The notes beneath the pieces were generated by a model that made no database searches, was not told the DNA's origin, and saw only the letters and a list, made by a program, of their open reading frames with translations. Of a DNA stretch of 64,000 nt, positions 22,894-31,416 are shown in pieces. Each line of letters starts with the position of its first letter. The first letter of the stretch is position 1. The stretch spans positions 124,001 to 188,000 of the forward strand of contig JAGWUP010000004.1 of assembly GCA_028868375.1 (NCBI GenBank), written 5' to 3'. The translations under genes were made by a program, and so were the position numbers. The stretch comes from Elusimicrobiota bacterium (GTDB lineage: Bacteria; Elusimicrobiota; Elusimicrobia; UBA1565; UBA9628).

Positions 22894-23395
22894 GGGCGGG
22901 AAAGCGCTCCATCGCGGCGGCGATCTGGGCCAAGGCGTCCAGCGTCCGCCCCAGGGCGTCCGGCTTGCCCAAGTCCGGCAGGTCCCAGCGCACGGTTTGG
23001 CCGGAGCCTAGGACGTCGACGGCGGCCTCGCGCAGGAGGCGGGCCCTGAGGCTAGGCGCAAGCAGCGAGGCGGCGGCCTCCCGGTCGTCGCAGAAGGCCA
23101 GCAGGCGGGCGTCGAAGGCGGGATCGCCGCAAGCGAGGGGAAGCCTCGACGGCGCGGAGTGCTTGGAGAGGGCGTCTCTTTGCGCGAACTCCACTCGCAG
23201 CCGCGAGGCCCGAGACAGCCGAGTCGTGACGCGCACGCCCTTGGCGCGGGCCTCCACGTAGACGAGCCGGGCGCTCCAATCGCCCATCAGCCGCGAGGGT
23301 TTGTCGAGGTACTGGAAGCCGAGCCCGGCGGCCAGCGCGCTCCAGCGCTTGCGCTCGCAAGCAGCCTTTGAGAAGCGGCGCGCCAGGCTCAGCAT
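22886..23395 (-). CDS. Uncharacterised protein embedded between carA and carB
   Basis: 169 residues, not recognised. It starts [20 protein letters not shown] and contains [49 protein letters not shown] and [21 protein letters not shown]. It has no signal peptide or membrane segment. It overlaps carA by 7 bases and carB by 8, so it is translated as part of the operon. I know of no standard carA-x-carB arrangement. It could tune or scaffold the synthase, but no family evidence supports that. Confidence 0.75.
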
Positions 23396-24507
23396 GGGGA
23401 GATCGACTGCCGGCGCTCCAGCATGAGCTTCTTGAAGCGGACAAACAGCCCGCGGCTGTCGTGCGGCCCGGCGGAGGCCTCGGGATGGTACTGGACCGAG
23501 AAGGCCGGAAGCTGGGAGTGGGCCATGCCTTCCGAGGTGCCGTCGTTGAGGCTGACGTGGGTGGTCCTGACCTCCCGCGGCAGGGAGGCCAGGTCGACGC
23601 AGAAGCCGTGGTTTTGCGAGGTGATCGCCACGCCGCGCGTCTCCAGGTCCATCACGGGGTGGTTTAAGCCGTGGTGGCCGAACTTGAGCTTGAAGGTCTT
23701 GCCGCCCAGGGCCAGGCCCAGCAATTGGTGGCCCAGGCAGATGCCGAAGATCGGCAGCCGGCGCTCGAGCAGGCGTCGGATCGTCTCGACGGCGTAGGCC
23801 ACCGGCTCGGGATCTCCCGGGCCGTTGGAGAGCAGGACGCCGTCCGGCTTGAGGGCCAGGGCCTCGGCGGCGCCCAGGCTGGCCGGCACGACCGTCACGC
23901 GCAGCCCCTGCCGGGCCAGGCAGCGCAGGATGCCGAACTTGGCGCCGAAGTCGTAGACCACGACGTGCAGCGCCGGGCCGCGCTGCCGGAAGCCTTCCGT
24001 CCAACGGTAGGCCTTCTCGCAGCTCACCTCGCGGACCAGGTCGCTGCCGGACATGCTCGGCGCGCGGCGGGCCTTGGCGAGCAGGCTTCTGGGGTTGAGG
24101 TCCAAGGTCGAGAGGGCCGCGCGCAGCGCCCCCTTCTCGCGCAGGCGCAGGGTCAGGGCGCGCGTGTCGATTCCCTCGATGGCGACGATGCCGTGCTTGC
24201 GCAGAAAGAAGTCCAGCGGCTCTATGGACTGCCAGTTCGAGGGGTTGCGGCAGAGCTCTTTCGTGATGAAGCCCGCCAGCCAGGGCTTGCGGCTCTCGTT
24301 GTCCTCGGCCGTGATCCCGTAGTTGCCGATCTGCGGGTAGGTCATCGTCACCAGTTGCCCGTGGTAGGAGGGATCGGTCAGCACCTCCTGGTAGCCGGTC
24401 ATCGCGGTGTTGAACACCGCCTCGCCGCAGGCCTCGCCCGCGGCCCCGCAGGAGCGGCCGCGCAGCACCGTTCCGTCCTCCAGCGCCAGCAGGGCCTCGC
24501 CTCTCAT
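23389..24507 (-). CDS. carA: Carbamoyl-phosphate synthase, small (glutaminase) subunit
   Basis: 372 residues. N-terminal domain (LALEDGTVLRGRSCGAAGEA, GEAVFNTAMTGYQEVLTDPS) followed by a class I glutamine amidotransferase domain with nucleophile Cys in FGICLGHQLLGLA and His/Glu in YHPEASAGPHD. It supplies ammonia to CarB through the intersubunit tunnel. The ATG at 24507 has only 29 bases between it and an intrinsic terminator, which suggests regulation by attenuation. It is followed by a small unknown gene and carB. Confidence 0.97.
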   Translation of the reverse strand: MRGEALLALEDGTVLRGRSCGAAGEACGEAVFNTAMTGYQEVLTDPSYHGQLVTMTYPQIGNYGITAEDNESRKPWLAGFITKELCRNPSNWQSIEPLDFFLRKHGIVAIEGIDTRALTLRLREKGALRAALSTLDLNPRSLLAKARRAPSMSGSDLVREVSCEKAYRWTEGFRQRGPALHVVVYDFGAKFGILRCLARQGLRVTVVPASLGAAEALALKPDGVLLSNGPGDPEPVAYAVETIRRLLERRLPIFGICLGHQLLGLALGGKTFKLKFGHHGLNHPVMDLETRGVAITSQNHGFCVDLASLPREVRTTHVSLNDGTSEGMAHSQLPAFSVQYHPEASAGPHDSRGLFVRFKKLMLERRQSISPC

Positions 24508-24536
24508 CTGCGCCCCGCCGCGCCGGGCATCCGGCC

Positions 24537-24563
24537 AAAAAAAATCCCGCCCCTCTGGGCGGG
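24537..24563 (-). terminator. Intrinsic terminator before carA (possible attenuator)
   Basis: Minus strand: CCCGCCC-AGAG-GGGCGGG (24563-24546) followed by A and eight T (24544-24537). A perfect 7-bp GC stem with a T tract is a textbook Rho-independent terminator. It lies 67 bases after the purN-purH stop and 29 bases before the carA ATG. It may end the upstream operon, or act as an attenuator for transcripts that start at the TATAAT at 24598-24593. Confidence 0.85.
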
Positions 24564-24592
24564 AGCGGCTGCGGCCGTTCGCATCAAAAACG

Positions 24593-24598
24593 ATTATA
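24593..24598 (-). promoter_or_regulatory. -10 element TATAAT in the purH-carA gap
   Basis: A perfect TATAAT on the minus strand, followed by CGTTTTTGATGCG, where initiation near GATG is expected. The resulting leader to carA would be about 80 bases and would contain the terminator at 24563-24537. A -35 at standard spacing is not obvious; CTGACA is present but 21 bases upstream. Confidence 0.5.
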
Positions 24599-24630
24599 GC
24601 TTTTTATGAGGTCACTTGCTGTCAGCGCCG

Positions 24631-26817
24631 CTAATGCCGGAAATGCCGCAGGCCCGTCGTCACCATGGCCAGGCCCAGCTCGTCGGCGGCGGAAAAGACC
24701 TCCTGGTCCTTGATCGAGCCGCCGGGCTGGACCAGGGCGGAGATGCCGAGGCCGGCCGCGGCGTCGACGCCGTCGCGGAAGGGGAAGAAGGCGTCGGAGG
24801 CCAGCACGAGGGCCGTCGGGGCCTGGCCGCCCGCGCGCAGGTATTCCTTGTACTTGACGCCCGCCATGTGGACGGAGTCGACGCGCGACATCTGCCCGGC
24901 GCCGATGCCGACGGTGGCCGAGGGCCCGGCCAGGACGATGGCGTTGGACTTGACGTGCTTGCAGGCGGCCCAGGCGAAGCGCAAGGCACTCTCTTCCTCG
25001 GCCGTGGGCCGGCGCTTGGTGACGACCGTCCACTGCCGGCCCAAGAGCAGCCGATCCGGCTCCGTGGCCAGGACCTCCGAGTCCAGGCTGCGCAGCTGCA
25101 GGCGCGCCGACGGCTTTAGGGCGCGCTTGAGCAGCCGCAGCCGCGGCTTCTGCTTGAGGATCTGCAGCGCCTCCGGCTCGTAGCCCGGGGCGACGACGAC
25201 CTCGACGAAGCGCTTGGCCAGGAGCTGGGCCACGGCCGCCGTCAGCGGGCGGTTGAAGGCCAAGACGCCCCCGAAGGCCGAGAGGGGATCGCAGGCCCAG
25301 GCGGCGTTGAAGGCCGCCAATTGCGTCCGGCCCACGGCCAGGCCCGCCGGAGTGACGTGCTTGAAGACGGCAGCGGCCGGCGGCTCGAACTCGTTGACGG
25401 CGTCCCAGGCGCCGGAGGCGTCGAGCAGGTTGTTGTAGGAGAGCTCCTTTCCGTTGAGCTGCGCAAACGAGGGGCCGCCGGCGTCGGCCCAGGCGTAGAG
25501 GGCCGCGCGCTGATGCGGATTCTCGCCGTAGCGCAGGTCCTGGACCTTGGCCAGCTCGACTTGCAGGCGCTCCGGGAACTTTTCCGCCGGCTCCGCCGCC
25601 GCCCAGGCCCGCGAGATCGTCGCGTCGTAGGCCGCGGTATGGCGGAAGGCCTTGAGGGCCAGGCGCCGGCGCGTGCCCTCGGAGAGCCGCCCCTGGCTTT
25701 CGCCCAGCTCCTTGAGCGTTCCCTGGTAGTCGTCGGGAGAGGTCAGGACGGCCACGTCCTCGAAATTCTTGGCCGCGGCGCGGAGCAAGGCGACGCCGCC
25801 GATGTCGATCTGCTCGACGACCTCCAGGGAGAAGGGGTCGCCGGCCTCGGCCGCTGTTCGGGCGAAGGGATAAAGGTTGACGACGACGAGATCGATGGGC
25901 TCGATGCCGAAGAGCTCCGCCTCGCGCGCCTGCCCGGGGTCCTCGCGGCGCAGCAGGATCGCCCCGTGGATATTGGGGTGCAGGGTCTTGACGCGGCCGT
26001 TGAGAATTTCCGGAAATCCCGTCAGCGACTCCAGCGGCCTGATCTCCAGCCCCGCCTGCCGCAGGGCCTTGGCCGTCCCGGAGGTCGAGACCAATTCCAC
26101 GCCCAGCTCCCGCAGGCCGCGCGCCAGCTCCACCAGCCCGGTCTTGTCCGAGACCGACAGCAGGGCGCGCTTGAGGCGCGCGCAGCCGGCTTCCGGGGCG
26201 GGACGGATCGTCACGCCCTTGTCTCCAAGCTCCACGCGGTCGTCGCACCAGAGGGCCACGGCCTTGGGATAGGCCCAGTGCTCCTGCGCGCGCACGCGCG
26301 CGGCCAGAGCCTCCGGTGTGTCGCCCGGCAGCACCGGGACCGCGGTCTGGGCCAGTATGCGCCCGCGGTCGTAGTCGGCGTCGACGAAGTGGATCGTGCA
26401 GCCGCTCACGCGCGCCCCGGAGGCGAGGACGGCCTCGTGGACGCGCCGGCCGTACATGCCCTTGCCCCCGAAGGCGGGCAGCAGGGCCGGATGGACGTTC
26501 AGAATCCGCCACGGGAAAGCCTTCAAGAGGGGCTGGCGCAGCAGCAGCATGAAGCCGGCCAGGCAGATGAGGTCGACGCCCCGCTTCTGGCACTCGAAGG
26601 CCAGGGAAGCGTTGTACTCCTCGGCGCCGGCGAACTCCTCCTGGCGGCGGACCAGGGTCTCGATGCCGGCGCTGCGGGCGCGCCGAAGGGCGCCGGCGGA
26701 CTCGTTGTTGGAGACGACCAGGACGATCTTGCCGCGCACGCGGCCGGCGGCGCAGGCGTCGATCAAGGCCTGGAGGTTGGTCCCTTCTCCCGAAGCGAAG
26801 ACCGCGAGCTTCTTCAC
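24631..26817 (-). CDS. purH: PurN-PurH fusion: GAR transformylase plus AICAR transformylase/IMP cyclohydrolase
   Basis: 728 residues in one frame. Residues 1-195 are PurN (GSGEGTNL-type start KLAVFASGEGTNLQALID, catalytic NVHPALLPAFGGKGMYG and HFVDADYDRGRIL), adding a formyl group to GAR. Residues about 205-728 are bifunctional PurH: the IMP cyclohydrolase part (RALLSVSDKTGLVELARGL, GRVKTLHPNIHGAIL) and the AICAR formyltransferase part (DLRYGENPHQRAALY, FKHVTPAGLAVG). No stop or new start sits at the junction (GDKGVTIRPAPEAGCARLKR). The GTG start overlaps the purM stop (GTGA). PurN and PurH are normally separate proteins; both use 10-formyltetrahydrofolate. Confidence 0.93.
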   Translation of the reverse strand: MKKLAVFASGEGTNLQALIDACAAGRVRGKIVLVVSNNESAGALRRARSAGIETLVRRQEEFAGAEEYNASLAFECQKRGVDLICLAGFMLLLRQPLLKAFPWRILNVHPALLPAFGGKGMYGRRVHEAVLASGARVSGCTIHFVDADYDRGRILAQTAVPVLPGDTPEALAARVRAQEHWAYPKAVALWCDDRVELGDKGVTIRPAPEAGCARLKRALLSVSDKTGLVELARGLRELGVELVSTSGTAKALRQAGLEIRPLESLTGFPEILNGRVKTLHPNIHGAILLRREDPGQAREAELFGIEPIDLVVVNLYPFARTAAEAGDPFSLEVVEQIDIGGVALLRAAAKNFEDVAVLTSPDDYQGTLKELGESQGRLSEGTRRRLALKAFRHTAAYDATISRAWAAAEPAEKFPERLQVELAKVQDLRYGENPHQRAALYAWADAGGPSFAQLNGKELSYNNLLDASGAWDAVNEFEPPAAAVFKHVTPAGLAVGRTQLAAFNAAWACDPLSAFGGVLAFNRPLTAAVAQLLAKRFVEVVVAPGYEPEALQILKQKPRLRLLKRALKPSARLQLRSLDSEVLATEPDRLLLGRQWTVVTKRRPTAEEESALRFAWAACKHVKSNAIVLAGPSATVGIGAGQMSRVDSVHMAGVKYKEYLRAGGQAPTALVLASDAFFPFRDGVDAAAGLGISALVQPGGSIKDQEVFSAADELGLAMVTTGLRHFRH

Positions 26818-27791
26818 GCCAGCTCCACGCCCCCGCCTCCGGAAGCGATGGCTCCAACCTCGATGGCGTCCGGCAGCAGGGCCTTGGCCCGCGCGACGGC
26901 GGTTCGGCGCACGACGAAGACCAGCCCCAGGCCCATGTTGAAGGTCGTCCACATGTCCCGCTCGGGGATGCGGCCGATTTTCTGCAACTTTCGAAAGATC
27001 GCCGGCGCTTGCCAGCTCCGGGGGCGCAGCACGGCGCGGCAGCCGGCCGGCAGCACGCGGGGAACGTTCTCGATCAAGCCCCCGCCGGTGATATGGGCCA
27101 TCGCCAGCACGCGCTCTCCCGCGGCCGCCAGGCCCTCGCTCAAGCGCGCCGCATCCTCCACGTAGATGCGGGTCGGCTCAAGCAACGCGCGGCCCCAGGC
27201 CTTGAGCCGGCGCGGGCCCAGGACCTTGCGGATGAGCGAGAAGCCGTTGGAGTGAAAGCCGGAGGAGGGCAGGGCCAGCACCGCGTCGCCGGGACGGACC
27301 TGGGAGCCGTCGATCACTTGGGAGCGCTTGACCAAGCCGACGGAAAAACCGGCCAGGTCGTACTCGCCGGCGGCGTAGAAGCCGGGCATCTCGGCCGTCT
27401 CGCCGCCCAAGAGGACCGAGCGCCCGCGCCGGCAGCCCTCGACGATGCCCTTGAGGACGGCCTTGGAGCGCTTAAGCTCCAGCTTGCCCGCGGCGTAATA
27501 GTCGAGAAACAGCAGCGGGGCGGCGCCGCAGCAGATCAAGTCGTTGACGCACATCGCCACCAGGTCGATGCCGATGGTGTCGTGGACGCCGAGCAGGAAG
27601 GCCACCTTGAGCTTGGTGCCCACCCCGTCGGTGCAGGCGACCAGGCTGTAGTCGCGCGCCGGCCCCGGGGCCGCGAGGGGCAAGAGCCCCGCGAAGCCGC
27701 CGATGGCGGGGTTGATCTTGGCCAGATGCTCGACCAAACGGTCGGCCAGCCCGGCATCGACGCCGGCCTTCTTATAGGAAGATGTCGTCAT
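26814..27791 (-). CDS. purM: Phosphoribosylformylglycinamidine cyclo-ligase (AIR synthase)
   Basis: 325 residues. It closes the imidazole ring of AIR using ATP. Family markers: YKKAGVDAGLADRLVEHL at the N-terminus, CTDGVGTKLKVAF, IGIDLVAMCVNDL, GGETAEMPGFYAAGEYDLAGF and the C-terminal HITGGGLIENVPRVLP. It is slightly short for the family but complete. The ATG overlaps the pyrE stop by four bases, embedding two purine genes in the pyrimidine operon. Confidence 0.96.
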   Translation of the reverse strand: MTTSSYKKAGVDAGLADRLVEHLAKINPAIGGFAGLLPLAAPGPARDYSLVACTDGVGTKLKVAFLLGVHDTIGIDLVAMCVNDLICCGAAPLLFLDYYAAGKLELKRSKAVLKGIVEGCRRGRSVLLGGETAEMPGFYAAGEYDLAGFSVGLVKRSQVIDGSQVRPGDAVLALPSSGFHSNGFSLIRKVLGPRRLKAWGRALLEPTRIYVEDAARLSEGLAAAGERVLAMAHITGGGLIENVPRVLPAGCRAVLRPRSWQAPAIFRKLQKIGRIPERDMWTTFNMGLGLVFVVRRTAVARAKALLPDAIEVGAIASGGGGVELA

Positions 27792-28378
27792 GGCTTTTGT
27801 TTGCGCGAGCCCGGCTTGACGAAGGGCAAGCCTTGCTTGCAGAGCGGGCAGTCCTCCGGTTTGAAGGCGGGGATTTCCAGGCGCAGCAGGCTTAACTGCG
27901 GCAGGCCCAGGTCCGGGGCGCCGCGGTCGACGATCGAGGCCAGGCCGGCGACGATGCCGCCGTGCCCGCGCACGAGTTGGACGACCTCGCTGGAGGACTT
28001 GCCCGTCGTCACGACGTCCTCGACGATCAGCGCCCGCGAGCCGGCGGCGATCGAAAATCCCCGGCGCAGGGTCATCACTCCGTTGTCGCGCTCGCTAAAG
28101 AGATGCCGCAGGCCCAGGGCGCGCGCCACCTCCTGGCCGATGAACAGCCCTCCCAAGGCGGGGGAGACGACGACGTTGGCGGAGATGCCCGCTGTGCGGA
28201 CGGCGGCGGCCAGCTCGGCGCCCAACCAGCTCGCCGTCGGCGGGTCGGAGAGCACCAGGGCGCATTGCAGATAGCGCTGGCTGTGCAGCCCCGAGGAGAG
28301 CAAAAAGTGGCCGCTTAGCAGCGCCCCGTTGGCCTCGAAGGCGGCGCGGACGCGTTGCGGATCGGCGGCTTGGCTCAT
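27788..28378 (-). CDS. pyrE: Orotate phosphoribosyltransferase
   Basis: 196 residues. It transfers phosphoribose from PRPP to orotate, giving OMP. The PRPP-binding loop is ALIVEDVVTTGKSSSEVVQLV, and the N-terminal part has HFLLSSGLHSQRYLQCAL. The C-terminus contains a CPLCKQGLP segment, an extra Cys pair that occurs in some PyrE proteins. It overlaps pyrF (upstream) and purM (downstream) by four bases each. Confidence 0.96.
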   Translation of the reverse strand: MSQAADPQRVRAAFEANGALLSGHFLLSSGLHSQRYLQCALVLSDPPTASWLGAELAAAVRTAGISANVVVSPALGGLFIGQEVARALGLRHLFSERDNGVMTLRRGFSIAAGSRALIVEDVVTTGKSSSEVVQLVRGHGGIVAGLASIVDRGAPDLGLPQLSLLRLEIPAFKPEDCPLCKQGLPFVKPGSRKQKP

Positions 28379-29076
28379 GGCGCCCCCGGCGCTTTGGAAT
28401 GGCCGGCCTTCACGGCGGCCAGGACGTCTTGGGCCGCGCGCAGGGGATCCGGGGCTTGGGTGATCGGCCGTCCGACGACGATGAAGTCGACGCCCAGGGC
28501 GGCGGCTTGCTCCGGGCTCATCACGCGCTTCTGGTCGGCCAGCTCGGCGCCGGCGGGGCGGATTCCCGGCGTCACGAAGGTTCCGCCGCCCAAGGCCCGC
28601 CGCAGGGCCTCGACCTCCAGGGGCGAGCAGATCGTGGCGTCGACGCCCTCCCGCCGGCCCAGCCGGGCCAGGGATTCCGCTATCCCTTTAAGCCGCGCCT
28701 CCGCGCCGAAGACTTTCGCGTCGGCGTCGGTCAGGCTGGTGAGCATGGTCACGCCCCAGAGCTTCGGCCGCGGGGAGACCTCCCGCGCCGAGCGGAGCAT
28801 CGCGGCTCCTCCCGAAAGATGCAGGGACACCGACTCCGCCCCCAGATTTTGGGCCTGGCGCACGGCCAGGGCCACCGTCCGGGGGATGTCGTGGAGCTTC
28901 AAGTCGAGAAAGACCCGCGCCCCGTGCCGGCGCGCCAGCTCGACCGCTTGGCGCCCGTGGGCGGTGAAGAGCTGCAGGCCGATCTTAAAGAAGCCGATGG
29001 TCCCGCGCAGGCGCTCGAGAAGCTCCCGCTCCTGTTCGAGGGAGCCGACGTCGAGGGCGACGATGACCTCGGTCAC
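28375..29076 (-). CDS. pyrF: Orotidine 5'-phosphate decarboxylase
   Basis: 233 residues, final step to UMP. The catalytic Asp/Lys set is in VFLDLKLHDIPRTVA. Phosphate-binding FVTPGIRP and DFIVVGRPITQA close the barrel. The start is a GTG (29076-29074) overlapping the pyrD stop as GTGA. Complete for the family (about 230-245 residues). Confidence 0.96.
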   Translation of the reverse strand: MTEVIVALDVGSLEQERELLERLRGTIGFFKIGLQLFTAHGRQAVELARRHGARVFLDLKLHDIPRTVALAVRQAQNLGAESVSLHLSGGAAMLRSAREVSPRPKLWGVTMLTSLTDADAKVFGAEARLKGIAESLARLGRREGVDATICSPLEVEALRRALGGGTFVTPGIRPAGAELADQKRVMSPEQAAALGVDFIVVGRPITQAPDPLRAAQDVLAAVKAGHSKAPGAP

Positions 29077-30131
29077 GCGCTGGCCTCCTCGCTGCCGACG
29101 GCTTGCGCCACGGAGCGAAAGCCCGCCTTCTCCAAGCCCAGGCGCAGCTCCTCCAGGACGCCGGTCGCCGCGCGGGGGCCGCGATAGACCAGGGCGGTGT
29201 AGAGCTGGACCAGGCAGGCCCCGGCCCGTATCTTCTCCAAGGCGTCGGCTCCGCTCATGATCCCGCCGACCCCGATGATGGGCAGGCCGCAGCGCGCGCG
29301 GATTCTCCGGATCAAGGCCGTGGAGGGGGAGAACAGCGGCCGGCCGCTCAAGCCGCCGGCAAGGGCCGCCGCCGCGGGCAGGCCGGCCTTGGCCAGGGTC
29401 GTGTTGGCGGCGATCGCGCCCGCGGCCTGGGAGCAGGCCGCCTCCAGCGCGTCGTCCAGCTGGGAATCCGAGAGATCGGGGGAAAGCTTCACCAACACCG
29501 GCTTGCGGCCGGCGTTGCGCTCCTGGATCGCCCGCAGGATGGCCTCCAGGCGGCGCTTCTCCTGGAGGCCGCGCAATCCCTCGGTGTTCGGGGAGGAGAC
29601 GTTGACGACGAAATAGTCGCCGCGAGCGCAGAGCAGGGAGAAGGCCTCCGCGTACTCGCCGGGCGCGCGCTCCGGCGGGCAGTCCTTGTTGAGGCCCAGG
29701 TTGACGCCGACGGGGACCATGCGCGGCGCGCCCGCCAGGGCCGCGGCCGCCGCCGCCGCGCCGCGGCTGTTGAAGCCCATCCGGTTGACGAGGGCCTCGC
29801 TTTCCGGCAAGCGGAAGAGTCGCGGGCGCGGATTGCCGGGCTGGGGGCGCAGGGTGATCGAGCCCACCTCGACGAAGCCGAAGCCCAGGGCGGGCAGGAT
29901 GCCGGTCAGGCGCGCGTCCTTGTCGAAGCCGGCGGCCAGGCCCAGAGGGTTTGGAAAATCCAGCCCGAAGGCCTGGACCGGCAGCTCCGGCGCCGGCCCC
30001 GCCAGGCCCTGGAGCAGGCGCGCGCCTCCGGGCAGCGCCTGCAGGCAGCGCATCAGCGCGCAGGCCCGCTCGTGGGCCGTCTCCGGCTCGAGGCGGAAGA
30101 GCAGCGGGCGCAGCAGGCGCTCATAGAGCAT
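29073..30131 (-). CDS. pyrD: Dihydroorotate dehydrogenase, class 2 (quinone-dependent)
   Basis: 352 residues. The N-terminal helical membrane-association segment (MLYERLLRPLLFRLEPETAHE) marks class 2, which passes electrons to quinone; consistently, no pyrK gene is present. FMN-barrel motifs include FPNPLGLAAGFDKDARL, VNVSSPNTEGLRGLQ with the catalytic Ser, and IIGVGGIMSGADALEKIRAG. Class 2 implies a respiratory quinone pool. The gene overlaps pyrC by 11 bases. Confidence 0.95.
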   Translation of the reverse strand: MLYERLLRPLLFRLEPETAHERACALMRCLQALPGGARLLQGLAGPAPELPVQAFGLDFPNPLGLAAGFDKDARLTGILPALGFGFVEVGSITLRPQPGNPRPRLFRLPESEALVNRMGFNSRGAAAAAAALAGAPRMVPVGVNLGLNKDCPPERAPGEYAEAFSLLCARGDYFVVNVSSPNTEGLRGLQEKRRLEAILRAIQERNAGRKPVLVKLSPDLSDSQLDDALEAACSQAAGAIAANTTLAKAGLPAAAALAGGLSGRPLFSPSTALIRRIRARCGLPIIGVGGIMSGADALEKIRAGACLVQLYTALVYRGPRAATGVLEELRLGLEKAGFRSVAQAVGSEEASA

Positions 30132-31416
30132 ACGCGACGCGGCCGCCGACGATCGTGGCGCGGGCGCGGCCTTTCAGGCGCAGGCCGGCGAAGGGGGTGT
30201 TGCGGCTTAAGGACTCGAAGGGGGGCTTGACCGTCCAGGAGGCGGCGGGATCGATCACGGTGACGTCGGCGTCGGCGCCGCGGCGCAGCGAGCCCTTGGA
30301 CTTAAGCCCCAAGAGCCGGGCCGGCGCGCAGCTCATGCGCTCGATGAGCTTGCGCCTGGACAGCGCGCCCTTGGCCGCCAGCCGGGTCAGGGCCAGGCCC
30401 AGCGCGGTCTCCAGCCCGATCACGCCGAAGGCGGCCAGCTCCAGGGGCAATTCCTTGCGTTGGGGCCGATGCGGAGCGTGGTCGGTGGCGATCGCGTCGA
30501 TGGTCCCGTCGGCCAGCGCCTCCAGGAGGGCCTGCCGGTCGGCCTTGCCGCGCAGGGGCGGGTTCATCTTGAAGTCGGCGTCGTAGCCCGGCATGTCGTC
30601 TTCGCAGAGCAGCAGATGGTGGGGCGTTGCCTCGGCGCTGACGGGCAGCCCGCGCTTCTTGGCCGAGCGCAACGCCGCCACGCTCTGGGCGCAGCTTAAA
30701 TGGGCCAGGTGGATCGGGGCCTGGGTCAGCTCGCAGAGGGCGATGTCGCGCAGGACCATCACCGTCTCGCTGGCCCAGGGGATGGCGCGCAGGCCCTTGG
30801 CCGTCGCCGCCGCGCCCTCGTGGAGGCAGCCCCCCTGGCTGAGGCTTGCGTCCTCGCAGTGGTCGATGACGAGCAGGCCGGCGTCGCGGGCGTACTCCAT
30901 GGCGCGCCGCATCAAGCCGGAGTCCATGACCGGGCGGCCGTCGTCGCTCAGGGCTACGGCGCCGGCTTCCTTGAGCCTCGCGGCCTCGGTCAGCCGCTCT
31001 CCCTTTTGGCCCAGGGTCAGCGCCCCGGCGACCAGGACGTTGACCGCGCCGGCCTCCCGCGCCTTGGCGGCGAGAAGCCTGGCCAGGGCCGGGGAGTCGA
31101 TGGGGGGCTCGGTGTTCGGCATCGCCAACACGCTGGCCACTCCCCCGCGCGCGGCCGCGCGCGTGCCGGAGGCGATGGTCTCGTCGGCCTCGCCGCCGGG
31201 CTCGCGCAGGTGCACGTGCATGTCGATGAGCCCCGGCGTCACCCAGCAGCCGGCGGCCTCGATCCGGGCCACGCCGGAGAGGCGCTCCTTCTTGGCTAAT
31301 CCCGCGGCCATGTCCTCGATGCGCCCATCCTTAATAAGGACGTCCCGCGCCGCCTCCAGGCGCTGTTCCGGATCGATCACGGTTCCGCCGGCAATCAGCA
31401 GGCTGTTAGCGGGCAT
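30121..31416 (-). CDS. pyrC: Dihydroorotase
   Basis: 431 residues of the large type I family. The metal site DMHVHLREPGGE near residue 58, ANTEPPIDS-type segment MPNTEPPIDSPALARLL, later His residues in VIDHCEDASL and HLAHLSCAQSV, and catalytic Asp in IATDHAPHRPQRKE are all present, so it should be active. It cyclises carbamoyl aspartate. It follows pyrB with an 11-base overlap. Confidence 0.96.
   Translation of the reverse strand: MPANSLLIAGGTVIDPEQRLEAARDVLIKDGRIEDMAAGLAKKERLSGVARIEAAGCWVTPGLIDMHVHLREPGGEADETIASGTRAAARGGVASVLAMPNTEPPIDSPALARLLAAKAREAGAVNVLVAGALTLGQKGERLTEAARLKEAGAVALSDDGRPVMDSGLMRRAMEYARDAGLLVIDHCEDASLSQGGCLHEGAAATAKGLRAIPWASETVMVLRDIALCELTQAPIHLAHLSCAQSVAALRSAKKRGLPVSAEATPHHLLLCEDDMPGYDADFKMNPPLRGKADRQALLEALADGTIDAIATDHAPHRPQRKELPLELAAFGVIGLETALGLALTRLAAKGALSRRKLIERMSCAPARLLGLKSKGSLRRGADADVTVIDPAASWTVKPPFESLSRNTPFAGLRLKGRARATIVGGRVAYAL

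Noticed and set aside
24508-24600. PyrR-binding antiterminator before carA
   Set aside because: The terminator is clear, but no conserved PyrR-binding loop or alternative antiterminator pairing could be shown by eye, so only a general attenuator is proposed.
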